Assembly (NCBI GenBank): GCA_033391075.1
Contig: JAWPMV010000001.1
Coordinates: 4,898,001-4,962,000 of the forward strand
Origin: Bacteroidia bacterium
GTDB lineage: Bacteria > Bacteroidota > Bacteroidia > J057
DNA length: 64,000 nt
Direction of reading: 5' to 3'
Position 1 is the first letter of the stretch; each line of letters starts with the position of its first letter. This document shows positions 1-7,704 of this stretch, in pieces. Below the pieces are notes generated by a model. That model saw nothing but the letters and a program-made list of their open reading frames with translations, ran no database searches and had not been told where the DNA came from. Made by a program: the position numbers and the translations under genes.

Positions 1-445
1 TCGCCTGAAACTCTGTTCTTTTCAGCCAGGATTCTGAATAGGGTTTCCGTAAAAAGGAACTGTTCTGGTCATGGGTGCGGGTATAGCTAAATTCATCGAG
101 ACAGATGACTATGTTTTTGATCCGGTATCCCGTATTCGCTAATTGTTTCATGTCCTCCATCCACTCATAAGGCAAGCCCATAGAATAGGTCATATTGTAA
201 TACTTCCCGCTACGCATCTTTCGGCTATCTATATTCCCTACTTTCGAAGAACCAAAAATGAAGGAATCAAAGTCCCGCTTCTCTTCACTCAACCATTTCA
301 TTTTTGTAAAACGTTGATTGGGCTCTATTACCTGTTGGCTAAAGTCTTCCCGGAATATTCCAAAGGGATCAACCACATAGATCATCACAGGCATCAGCAG
401 TAATGGCAGGGTGAACAACAATATGGATCGGAGAAATGCTTTCAT
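1..445 (-). CDS. SGNH/DltD-like acyltransferase partner protein, partial
   Basis: This gene runs off the left edge of the window; 148 N-terminal codons are visible. The ATG at 445 shares its A with the TAA stop of the upstream acyltransferase gene (TAATG), so the two are probably translationally coupled. Residues 5-24 form a hydrophobic signal-anchor, followed by a VVDPFG stretch. Residues 62-68 read FIFGSSK, in which the GSS serine resembles block I of SGNH-fold proteins of the DltD/AlgX/AlgJ type. Such proteins commonly sit next to MBOAT enzymes and complete O-acylation of an exported polymer outside the membrane. The assignment rests on this motif and on the neighbour; the rest of the domain, including the Asp-His part of the triad, lies outside the window. 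Confidence 0.75.
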   Translation of the reverse strand, partial: MKAFLRSILLFTLPLLLMPVMIYVVDPFGIFREDFSQQVIEPNQRFTKMKWLSEEKRDFDSFIFGSSKVGNIDSRKMRSGKYYNMTYSMGLPYEWMEDMKQLANTGYRIKNIVICLDEFSYTRTHDQNSSFLRKPYSESWLKRTEFQA

Positions 446-1965
446 TAGAATTGGAAATAGATAAAGGATTGTGGACTGGCGCCGTAGTTGAAAATGAGGT
501 AAATCACCGTATAATAGAACATCCACCTACCCAGCCTCGGCAAGAAACTGAGTTCGAGAATGTATGCTCGATTTCGTTGTAACCATTCAAATACAAAGAA
601 TGCCAATACCCAGGGCATAAATTTGGCCTGAGCCAAAGGATCGGGTAAAGCAAATAGATCAGCACTGAACATGGCCCCGATGTATTGAGCGGCATGGCCA
701 ATAGATTCTGCCCGGAAAAATATATCTGTCAGTACGACAAAAGCGAATGTGATACAACCGCTGACTCCTGTCCACAGCAAAGGATGAAATTTCTTCTTCA
801 ACTTCCTCCGCCTTTTCTTTGTCAGGGTCTCGTAAGCCAGTGCAAGCGCATGTAAGAAGCCCCACATGACAAAGGTATAATTAGCTCCATGCCACAATCC
901 ACTGGTCGTAAAGGTGAATAGAATCGCAAAGAGGATCCCATAAGTGCCCCAGTTACGTCTCTTCAAAGCGATAGGAGTATAGATGTAGTCGATAAACCAG
1001 GTATTGAGAGAGATGTGCCAACGTCTCCAGAATTCGGAGATGGAAGAAGAGAAATAAGGCAACTTAAAATTATCAAGCAGCTTAAAGCCCAAGAGCCTCG
1101 CAGTACCTATGGCTATATCCGAATAGCCACTGAAGTCACCATATACCTGTACAGCAAAATAGATTCCTCCCAGCAACAATACACTCCCGGATAGTTCTTC
1201 ACTGGAGCCAAAGATCTGATTGGCATAAATCGCACAATTGTCTGCGATTACGATCTTTTTGAATAAGCCCCATAAGATTTGTTTCAAAGCTCCGCGTGAA
1301 GCTTCATAATCAAATTTCCTTCTTTTGGAAAATTGAGGAAGCAGATTGGACGCCCGTTCGATAGGCCCGGCCACCAATTGCGGAAAGAAACTCACGAAGG
1401 TGAAAAAGGAAACCGGATCTTTGGAGGGTTCCAATTTTCTCCGGTAAATATCCAGGGTATAGGAAAGGGTCTGAAAAGTATAAAAACTGATCCCTACCGG
1501 AAGGATCAATTGCAAGCTGCTGTAATGCAGATTTAATCCAAAAACAGAGAAAGCATCAATAAAAGACTCGATGAAAAAATTGAAATATTTGAAGAGTCCC
1601 AACATGCCGAGGTTCAGCCCCAGACTTATATATAGCAAACTCTTTCTCCGCTTCGCCTCTTCTGTCTTTCCCAATTGCAGGCCGACCCAATAGTCTGTAA
1701 TACTGCTCAATGCGATCAGGCCCAGAAAGCGCCAATCCCACCAACCATAAAAAGTATAGCTGGCAATGAGTAATAGGATATTCTGGCTTTGGATGCTTCG
1801 GCTCCCTTCAAATGGGCTCGAAACAGCTCCAGATAGCTTCTGGCCTGTATCAGCCGCTATGAGCTGTTTGCCTGTAAACCAAAGACGGACATCTTTCCAG
1901 GTAAACCAATAGAGCAGAAAGACTATTGGGAAAAATATGGCAAAGGTTAGTGAATTGAATAACAT
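445..1965 (-). CDS. MBOAT family O-acyltransferase (AlgI/DltB-like)
   Basis: This is a 506-residue polytopic membrane protein of the membrane-bound O-acyltransferase family, close to the usual AlgI length of about 470-520. The family signature SEFWRRWHISLNTW lies near residue 310. The SGLWHGANYTFVMWG segment near 355-370 carries the invariant catalytic His. PVGISFYTFQ and FPQLVAGPIERA are further AlgI-like landmarks. The protein should move an acyl (often acetyl) group across the inner membrane for modification of an exopolysaccharide or cell-wall polymer. The overlapping downstream gene supplies the likely periplasmic partner. A polar stretch at about residues 30-60 after the first membrane segment is longer than in typical AlgI. 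The acylated polymer cannot be told from the sequence. Confidence 0.93.
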   Translation of the reverse strand: MLFNSLTFAIFFPIVFLLYWFTWKDVRLWFTGKQLIAADTGQKLSGAVSSPFEGSRSIQSQNILLLIASYTFYGWWDWRFLGLIALSSITDYWVGLQLGKTEEAKRRKSLLYISLGLNLGMLGLFKYFNFFIESFIDAFSVFGLNLHYSSLQLILPVGISFYTFQTLSYTLDIYRRKLEPSKDPVSFFTFVSFFPQLVAGPIERASNLLPQFSKRRKFDYEASRGALKQILWGLFKKIVIADNCAIYANQIFGSSEELSGSVLLLGGIYFAVQVYGDFSGYSDIAIGTARLLGFKLLDNFKLPYFSSSISEFWRRWHISLNTWFIDYIYTPIALKRRNWGTYGILFAILFTFTTSGLWHGANYTFVMWGFLHALALAYETLTKKRRRKLKKKFHPLLWTGVSGCITFAFVVLTDIFFRAESIGHAAQYIGAMFSADLFALPDPLAQAKFMPWVLAFFVFEWLQRNRAYILELSFLPRLGRWMFYYTVIYLIFNYGASPQSFIYFQF

Positions 1966-1998
1966 AAATTCAGTTTGGCTGAATATTCATACCAGACT

Positions 1999-2028
1999 CA
2001 AATTTATTTCATTAACCGAAATTTACAA
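1999..2028 (-). promoter_or_regulatory. Bacteroidota-type promoter of the MBOAT operon
   Basis: On the minus strand a TTG (2028-2026) is followed after exactly 19 bases by TAAATTTG (2006-1999). This matches the Bacteroides primary sigma consensus (-33 TTG, -7 TAnnTTTG). The start codon at 1965 would then have a leader of roughly 30 bases. Confidence 0.6.
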
Positions 2029-2083
2029 TTCAATAATTATACAATTTAATACATCGATTATTAAACGCTTTCCATAAAGAATA

Positions 2084-2112
2084 AGCCAGCTTGAAAAGAA
2101 TTCAAACTGGCT
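2084..2112 (-). terminator. Probable terminator of the haloperoxidase-fusion gene
   Basis: AGCCAG and CTGGCT arms (2084-2089 and 2107-2112), extended by TTGAA/TTCAA, form a hairpin about 25 bases past the stop codon at 2136. The following T tract on the minus strand is weak (TATTCTTTA), so termination strength is uncertain. Confidence 0.55.
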
Positions 2113-2135
2113 CAGGAAGGTATGGTATTAAATTT

Positions 2136-5100
2136 TTATTCCGGAATCTGAATGGTAAAGGAGTTATTAAACCTCCAGTAAAAATTGAGATCAATCGCAT
2201 TGATAACTCCATCCAAATTGAAATCTGCGCCACTGGAGCCATATTGAAAGATCGATCCATTTTGCACTTTCCAAAAGAGGTTCTTATCAATGGCATTGAT
2301 ATTTCCATCTCCATTGGCATCCCCGGCCCAGAGTGTCATAATTCCATTATCATTTTTTCTGGCAAGCCCCCCCAGAGAATATACATCTGTAGTGGGTAAG
2401 GTAAAATCGATAGAAGTGGCGGTGGATAGATTGACAGGGCTGGCTGTCATTACACCGAGATGGTTGTAGTGTTTGATACTGATATAATAGGACTCTGCAT
2501 TCAGGTTATTGAAACTGATTTGCAGCTTACCGGTTTCGTCTATCATGTCTCCATCCCTTTGTACCAAAACCGCTTTTTCACTTATGATAATTGTTGGATC
2601 GTCCTTATCTCTCAATTCGACTTTCATCCAATCTACCACAGCATCTTCATTGGTAGGCACTAAAACATCAGCATCTACTTCTGTCCCGAGTCCATAGGGA
2701 TCAAGATTCCCCAGGAGTCCATCAGTTCGATAGAAATCATCCATCGAACCTGCCCCTGCATCATAAGGCCCTTCAAGGATAGATTTGAGGCTGAACTGAA
2801 TCTGTCTTTGATTGAAGATGCTATCACTATAGGCGAATGCATCTTCTCCGACTTCTATACCCATAAATCTTCCCGGGATATCATCAAGAGAGGGATGAAT
2901 TCCTCCCCAAATACGACTCAGGCTACATTCGTCTGAAGCATCTCTATAAGTCGCCCATTGAAGTCGGATATCCATACTAGGTCCGTCCTCGAAAACGAGA
3001 AATTCATTTTGCTCACAAAGAAATTCGCCCATTCCTCCCGGAAAATATTCATCTCCGGTCATGAAGGTCATCACTTCTGCTGCTGCCCGAGAATAGGTAC
3101 TATGACCTGAAACATATCCTGCAAAAGGGGGCGTAACGAAGGTAGGTCTTTGATAGGGCATCCAGTTTTCGGCCAGTATCCAATCGACTCCTGCCACATC
3201 TGAATCCGGATTAAGGATTACGTCTGGTCCTCTCCATCCATATATTTTTACTTTACCGACATGCTCATTGGCAGGTCCGGCTAAAGGATCGCCGATTTCC
3301 ACCATTTCAATCAAGCCCGGATAAAGGGGAATGCCGCCCGGATCATAATTTGGTCCAGATGGATTGCTGCTTTGACCTCTTCTGGCCATATAGCGTAAAG
3401 CAGAAACCGGTCGTATATAATCGTACCAGCCCTTCACACTCCATGCAGTTATGGCAGCATCATGCATGGTCCCTCCCAGGGTGAAGTAGGTTTTGATGTC
3501 CCATTCCAAATCGGAAAGCACTTCGCCTTGTCCCCTCCACTTTTTTACCAAATCCGGATGATCACTTACATAATTGAGTATTGTAAACCAATGTCCGGGA
3601 GGAGTTTCACTATCAGGTCCATCTGCCCAGAATTCGGCCAGTACCCGTGCATAATCTCCTCGGGGAACCATTTGGCTCACATATGGAGCTCCGGTTCTAG
3701 GATTTATTGTTCTTCCATTTCCAATAACTCCCCCATCGTTAAAATCATAGAAGCCACTATGCCCGGCGAAATCTGTCGGCATGTCAGCTACCGCAATGTT
3801 GCCGATAGCAGCGGGTGAAATGTCCCACATGACTCCATCTGTTGGGTCCAGGTGAGAACTCCAGGCAGCCACCATACTAAAAGCCTCCTTATAGATATCT
3901 GAGTCAGGCGTAATACTTAGCGTATCCAATTGAGGTGGCGTACCGGGATCATGGAATACCTTATAGGCATTTCCATCCCGGGAATAATCTGTACGATCTT
4001 TTCCTTCCAAAGCGAAAGCAGAAACATCTCCCCATTCGGGACTCAAAAAGTCTGGGATCTTCCCCGAAGTAACATTGCCCGACTGGTCGATAAAGACATC
4101 AAAGGCGATCGGTTGCCATCGGTTAGGATGGCTTAAATTTGGATTACCGGGCTCCTCTATTTCTATAAATTGATTGACGGGCTGGTAATGGGTATTTGCA
4201 TAATCATTTACTTCATTTGAAGCATCCTGTAAGCCAAAAGCAATCACGCGATCGGCTATGTAGTTACCGAGTTCGGCAGGTCCTCCTGCAACATAATCCG
4301 TGGAAGTATTTGAGGGATCATATCCCAAATCTCTCATCACCAGATCCGCCAGATAGAGGGAATGGTTTTTTCCGGGCGAATTTTGAAAGCGATGATTGAT
4401 GATTCTAAAGGCGGCATAACTCATGGCCTCTTCCTGCGCTGCTACTGTATCTGCTACCGCAGACATTCCACTGAAAGCAATACTGAATCCGTCTACGGTA
4501 TTCCCCAGAAAGTATTGCAGAGATGAGGTATCTAAAACTGCCCAGGCATCATACATAGCAGCAGTGATGTGGTGTAGGTTTCGGGCGTGAACAGTAGGTC
4601 TGGCAAAGTCCTTACGGATGCTTTCCAGTAAAACTTCATTCCATTTTCTAGCTACTGTATTTCCCGGGACACAAATCTCTTCCCCTATTCTTGCTGCTCC
4701 CTTTTCCTCTAAATTTCCATCAATCAAATCATCCAGGCCATCCTGATCTCCATCTGTCCCTCCGTCCGTATCAAGAGGATCAATTTTCCCATCTCCATTC
4801 GTATCAAAATACCCGAAAGTTGTCGAGGACAAATCAAAGGGACCAGTGCCATCGTTTGCCGCATTGCTACTTTCCAAATCTGCATAATCCGGAAGATTAT
4901 CTGAATCTGAATTAGTAGGATTTATTAAGCTTGCCTGATCATTCAAATCATCTATAAAAGCATCTCCATCAGCGTCCGTACCTCCAGCTTCTGTTACATC
5001 CCATACTCCATCATTATCGGTATCCAGGTCCAGGTGGTTTTGAATTCCATCTCCATCGACGTCCAGGATTGGATCAATTTCAAGGCTCAAGGCATACATA

Positions 5101-7280
5101 GCTCCTAAACAATCCGCAAGATCATCCACAGCATTACTGCTCGTACCCTGGATTTTGATGCCTGGAACTCCTGACCCAATATCAATGATTGTAATTTCTT
5201 CTGATACTTCGGGGGAAACAGCAATCATAGAAAGGAAACATTGCTGCCCCGTAGTCAGGGAGGGACTTGTATATTCGCTATTATTAAAATTGAGGATAAA
5301 ATTCTCATTTGCGCCATTCAGGTCTCCATCTGCGATTACATCTTTTACCTTGATCTTCTGACCAATCGACAAACCATAAGTAGACAGATCTACCAATTGG
5401 GTGGAGGTTCCTCCATCATCCGGAATTTGAAAGGCAGCCAAATCCAACTTAAAAGCTCCCACTTTCAATTCTACTGAATCCGGGATTCCATCATTATCAT
5501 CATCATAATCCAGGTTGGGAAATTCATCCACATTTTCCGCTATACGAACTACAATAGAATCCGTATGTGCATCTGAATTATTGTCTGTTACCGTCAAAAT
5601 TACCGTATAGGTTCCGGTAGTGGTATAGGTATGCGAAGGAGTCGCTCCGCTTCCGGAATTTCCATCCCCGTAGGTCCAGCTATAGCCAAGTCCTGTTCCC
5701 AAGGGGTCCCTCGAAGTACTTCCATCAAAGTTTATCGTAGCGGGTGCAGGATAAGCTTCTGTACGATCTGCGAGGGGAATGGCTTTCAATACATTTTCTT
5801 CCAGGATCTTATGAAACTGGTCAATTGCCAGATTCTCTAATTTATCGACAATCCCACTTGGCCACCGAACAATCACGGAATCCAGATCCGTACTACTTCC
5901 GATCCCAAAATGCTGACTAAAAGTATTCATTACCCCATAGCCTTCTCCGGAACGTACTTCTCGTATCTGCTTTCCCCAGGGGCCATATATTTCTATCCTC
6001 GCACCGATCCCATTGATATTGCTCTGCCTTCCCTCCAGGTCGATAACTATGAAATGATTGCTGTTTCCATTATTTAAAAACATATCATCATCCACCGAAC
6101 CCAGGGAATTGAATCCAGACCCATGACTGGCATAGATATCCAGAAAACCATCATGGTTAAGGTCTCCCACTGCGAAAGAGTGAATATCATTTGCTCCAAA
6201 AGGATTTAGGGCAAGTGAAAAGGTTCCATCTCCATCATTATAAAACAGATAATGCTCTTCTCCCGAATACAAAAGATCCACATAGCCATCATTATTGAAG
6301 TCTCTGAAGAAGGCCTGAATTCCTGTGAGAGAAGCTGCTGCATTGAGGGTGGGTAGAATCCCACTGCCAGCCGTATTGTCGGTGAAGGATCCATCGCCAT
6401 TGTTAAGAAAGATCTGGCAATCAGCTCCGTGATTATTGACAAAAGCATCCATATCGCCATCATTGTCAATATCTGCAAAATCGGTGGTCCAGGTTTGGGC
6501 ACCTATTTGTAAACCGGCGGATAAAGCGACATCCGTAAAAACATTATTGCCATCGTTTTGCAGGAGTTTATTTATTCTCCTCAAATCCGAGGAACTTGAC
6601 ACTCCCTGGCGGCATTTGGAAAGGTACATATCCAGGTCTCCATCATTATCATAGTCGGTCCAAATGGAAGCATAATTACCGCTATTATCACTGGGAGGAG
6701 AAGTAGTTTCAATCAGGGAATTGTTCATGCTAAATGATCCGTTCCCATTATTCTCATACTTTCGGCTATCTGCCTCATCATGACAGGCAAAAATATCCAC
6801 CCAGCCATCATTGTTGATATCGACAAAATTGCTACCCTGTACAAAGATGTTTGAATTGGAAAGTATGGAGGTTGTAAACTGACCCAGATTATTCCCCTTG
6901 ACCAGTTTGATATTATTGTAGGCTCCTCCAGCTATCAGGTCATTGATCCCATTGTGATCGACGTCTGCTACGCAAAGTGCCCATTCTGTACCATTGTTTA
7001 GTTGCCCATAATTCTGGGTGGTAAAACTTTGACCGGCGGCATTCTGAAAAGAGATTTTTAAGCTGAGGCGATCATCCAGGTGAATGATATCGTCCTTGCC
7101 ATCTCCATTCATATCTGCGATTCCCATAGGAGCTCCGCTAAAGATTCCACTGGGAATCAGATTGCTACTATTGCTAAATGAAACCGGCGTATTCTGCGCA
7201 TTTATGCTTTCATTCGGAAATAAAAAAAGGATAGAAAGGAATACTAGAGAAAAAAGAGAATGGGTAGAATTAGTGAACAT
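2136..7280 (-). CDS. Giant exported FG-GAP/ASPIC-UnbV/PKD/vanadium-haloperoxidase fusion
   Basis: This 1714-residue protein begins with a signal peptide (about 1-28, ending NAQ). Residues 40-410 carry at least seven Ca-binding FG-GAP/VCBS repeats of the type DxNxDGxxD. An ASPIC/UnbV domain follows (about 415-495; GIGARIEIYGP, VRWPSG), then a PKD domain (about 510-585). A thrombospondin-3-like acidic stretch with DYDDDNDGIPDS and further DxDxDG repeats extends to about residue 870. Residues 880-1500 resemble vanadium-dependent haloperoxidases/PAP2 phosphatases: PFAGYVSGHSTYSRA near 1383 matches the vanadate-binding SGH loop, and IWGGIHPSLDD near 1460 carries the axial His motif. The last 66 residues hold two dockerin-like loops (DANGDGNINAID, ADFNLDGVINAID) instead of a usual T9SS sorting domain. 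Halide oxidation and phosphatase activity are both possible. Confidence 0.85.
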   Translation of the reverse strand: MFTNSTHSLFSLVFLSILFLFPNESINAQNTPVSFSNSSNLIPSGIFSGAPMGIADMNGDGKDDIIHLDDRLSLKISFQNAAGQSFTTQNYGQLNNGTEWALCVADVDHNGINDLIAGGAYNNIKLVKGNNLGQFTTSILSNSNIFVQGSNFVDINNDGWVDIFACHDEADSRKYENNGNGSFSMNNSLIETTSPPSDNSGNYASIWTDYDNDGDLDMYLSKCRQGVSSSSDLRRINKLLQNDGNNVFTDVALSAGLQIGAQTWTTDFADIDNDGDMDAFVNNHGADCQIFLNNGDGSFTDNTAGSGILPTLNAAASLTGIQAFFRDFNNDGYVDLLYSGEEHYLFYNDGDGTFSLALNPFGANDIHSFAVGDLNHDGFLDIYASHGSGFNSLGSVDDDMFLNNGNSNHFIVIDLEGRQSNINGIGARIEIYGPWGKQIREVRSGEGYGVMNTFSQHFGIGSSTDLDSVIVRWPSGIVDKLENLAIDQFHKILEENVLKAIPLADRTEAYPAPATINFDGSTSRDPLGTGLGYSWTYGDGNSGSGATPSHTYTTTGTYTVILTVTDNNSDAHTDSIVVRIAENVDEFPNLDYDDDNDGIPDSVELKVGAFKLDLAAFQIPDDGGTSTQLVDLSTYGLSIGQKIKVKDVIADGDLNGANENFILNFNNSEYTSPSLTTGQQCFLSMIAVSPEVSEEITIIDIGSGVPGIKIQGTSSNAVDDLADCLGAMYALSLEIDPILDVDGDGIQNHLDLDTDNDGVWDVTEAGGTDADGDAFIDDLNDQASLINPTNSDSDNLPDYADLESSNAANDGTGPFDLSSTTFGYFDTNGDGKIDPLDTDGGTDGDQDGLDDLIDGNLEEKGAARIGEEICVPGNTVARKWNEVLLESIRKDFARPTVHARNLHHITAAMYDAWAVLDTSSLQYFLGNTVDGFSIAFSGMSAVADTVAAQEEAMSYAAFRIINHRFQNSPGKNHSLYLADLVMRDLGYDPSNTSTDYVAGGPAELGNYIADRVIAFGLQDASNEVNDYANTHYQPVNQFIEIEEPGNPNLSHPNRWQPIAFDVFIDQSGNVTSGKIPDFLSPEWGDVSAFALEGKDRTDYSRDGNAYKVFHDPGTPPQLDTLSITPDSDIYKEAFSMVAAWSSHLDPTDGVMWDISPAAIGNIAVADMPTDFAGHSGFYDFNDGGVIGNGRTINPRTGAPYVSQMVPRGDYARVLAEFWADGPDSETPPGHWFTILNYVSDHPDLVKKWRGQGEVLSDLEWDIKTYFTLGGTMHDAAITAWSVKGWYDYIRPVSALRYMARRGQSSNPSGPNYDPGGIPLYPGLIEMVEIGDPLAGPANEHVGKVKIYGWRGPDVILNPDSDVAGVDWILAENWMPYQRPTFVTPPFAGYVSGHSTYSRAAAEVMTFMTGDEYFPGGMGEFLCEQNEFLVFEDGPSMDIRLQWATYRDASDECSLSRIWGGIHPSLDDIPGRFMGIEVGEDAFAYSDSIFNQRQIQFSLKSILEGPYDAGAGSMDDFYRTDGLLGNLDPYGLGTEVDADVLVPTNEDAVVDWMKVELRDKDDPTIIISEKAVLVQRDGDMIDETGKLQISFNNLNAESYYISIKHYNHLGVMTASPVNLSTATSIDFTLPTTDVYSLGGLARKNDNGIMTLWAGDANGDGNINAIDKNLFWKVQNGSIFQYGSSGADFNLDGVINAIDLNFYWRFNNSFTIQIPE

Positions 7281-7653
7281 GTACGTCAGTGTTGAAGAAC
7301 GACCGAATGAAAAAGATTAAACCCATTGGGGATAGGTAGCTTCAAATTTGCACCTATACCACCAAGCCCATAAACTATCCCATACAATTCCCGATATTTT
7401 TGTCGAAAACTTCGGTTCCAAGCATACAAAACTAATTTCAACTTTTCGTAATTATGGAGTTCTCTGCCTGAACTGTGATCATTAATCACTCAAAGGTTGA
7501 AAGCTTGAAATAATGGCATAAATGAATTTCATTTTTCAGAAATATTCTACTCAAAACAGCATGCTTCCTAAGGCTGTAAGAATTTTGGGCTTTTGGCTAA
7601 AATTCCCGAATCTCTGTTCATGAATCCCTTTTATTTATTCGACCTAAAATGAA
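7281..7653. other. Intergenic gap without a recognisable gene
   Basis: About 370 bases separate the haloperoxidase-fusion start from the M36 peptidase terminator. They hold the 5' region of the former gene. I found no convincing TAnnTTTG promoter, no RNA gene, and no open frame with believable protein character. Confidence 0.5.
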
Positions 7654-7677
7654 AAGGCCACCTTTACAGGCGGCCTT
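7654..7677 (-). terminator. Rho-independent terminator of the M36 peptidase gene
   Basis: AAGGCCRCC and GGYGGCCTT arms (7654-7662, 7669-7677) with a six-base loop are followed on the minus strand by TTTTCATTTT. It sits about 30 bases past the stop codon at 7705. Confidence 0.85.
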
Positions 7678-7704
7678 CTACGTTTGGCGTGTGTCAGTGA
7701 TTGA

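Noticed and set aside
143-403. Plus-strand 86-codon frame at the left end
   Set aside because: It lies antisense to the cut-off SGNH-like gene, which has a start coupled to the acyltransferase stop and a recognisable motif.
7286-7489. 67-codon minus-strand frame upstream of the haloperoxidase fusion
   Set aside because: No motif and unlikely composition; it covers the leader region of the downstream gene.
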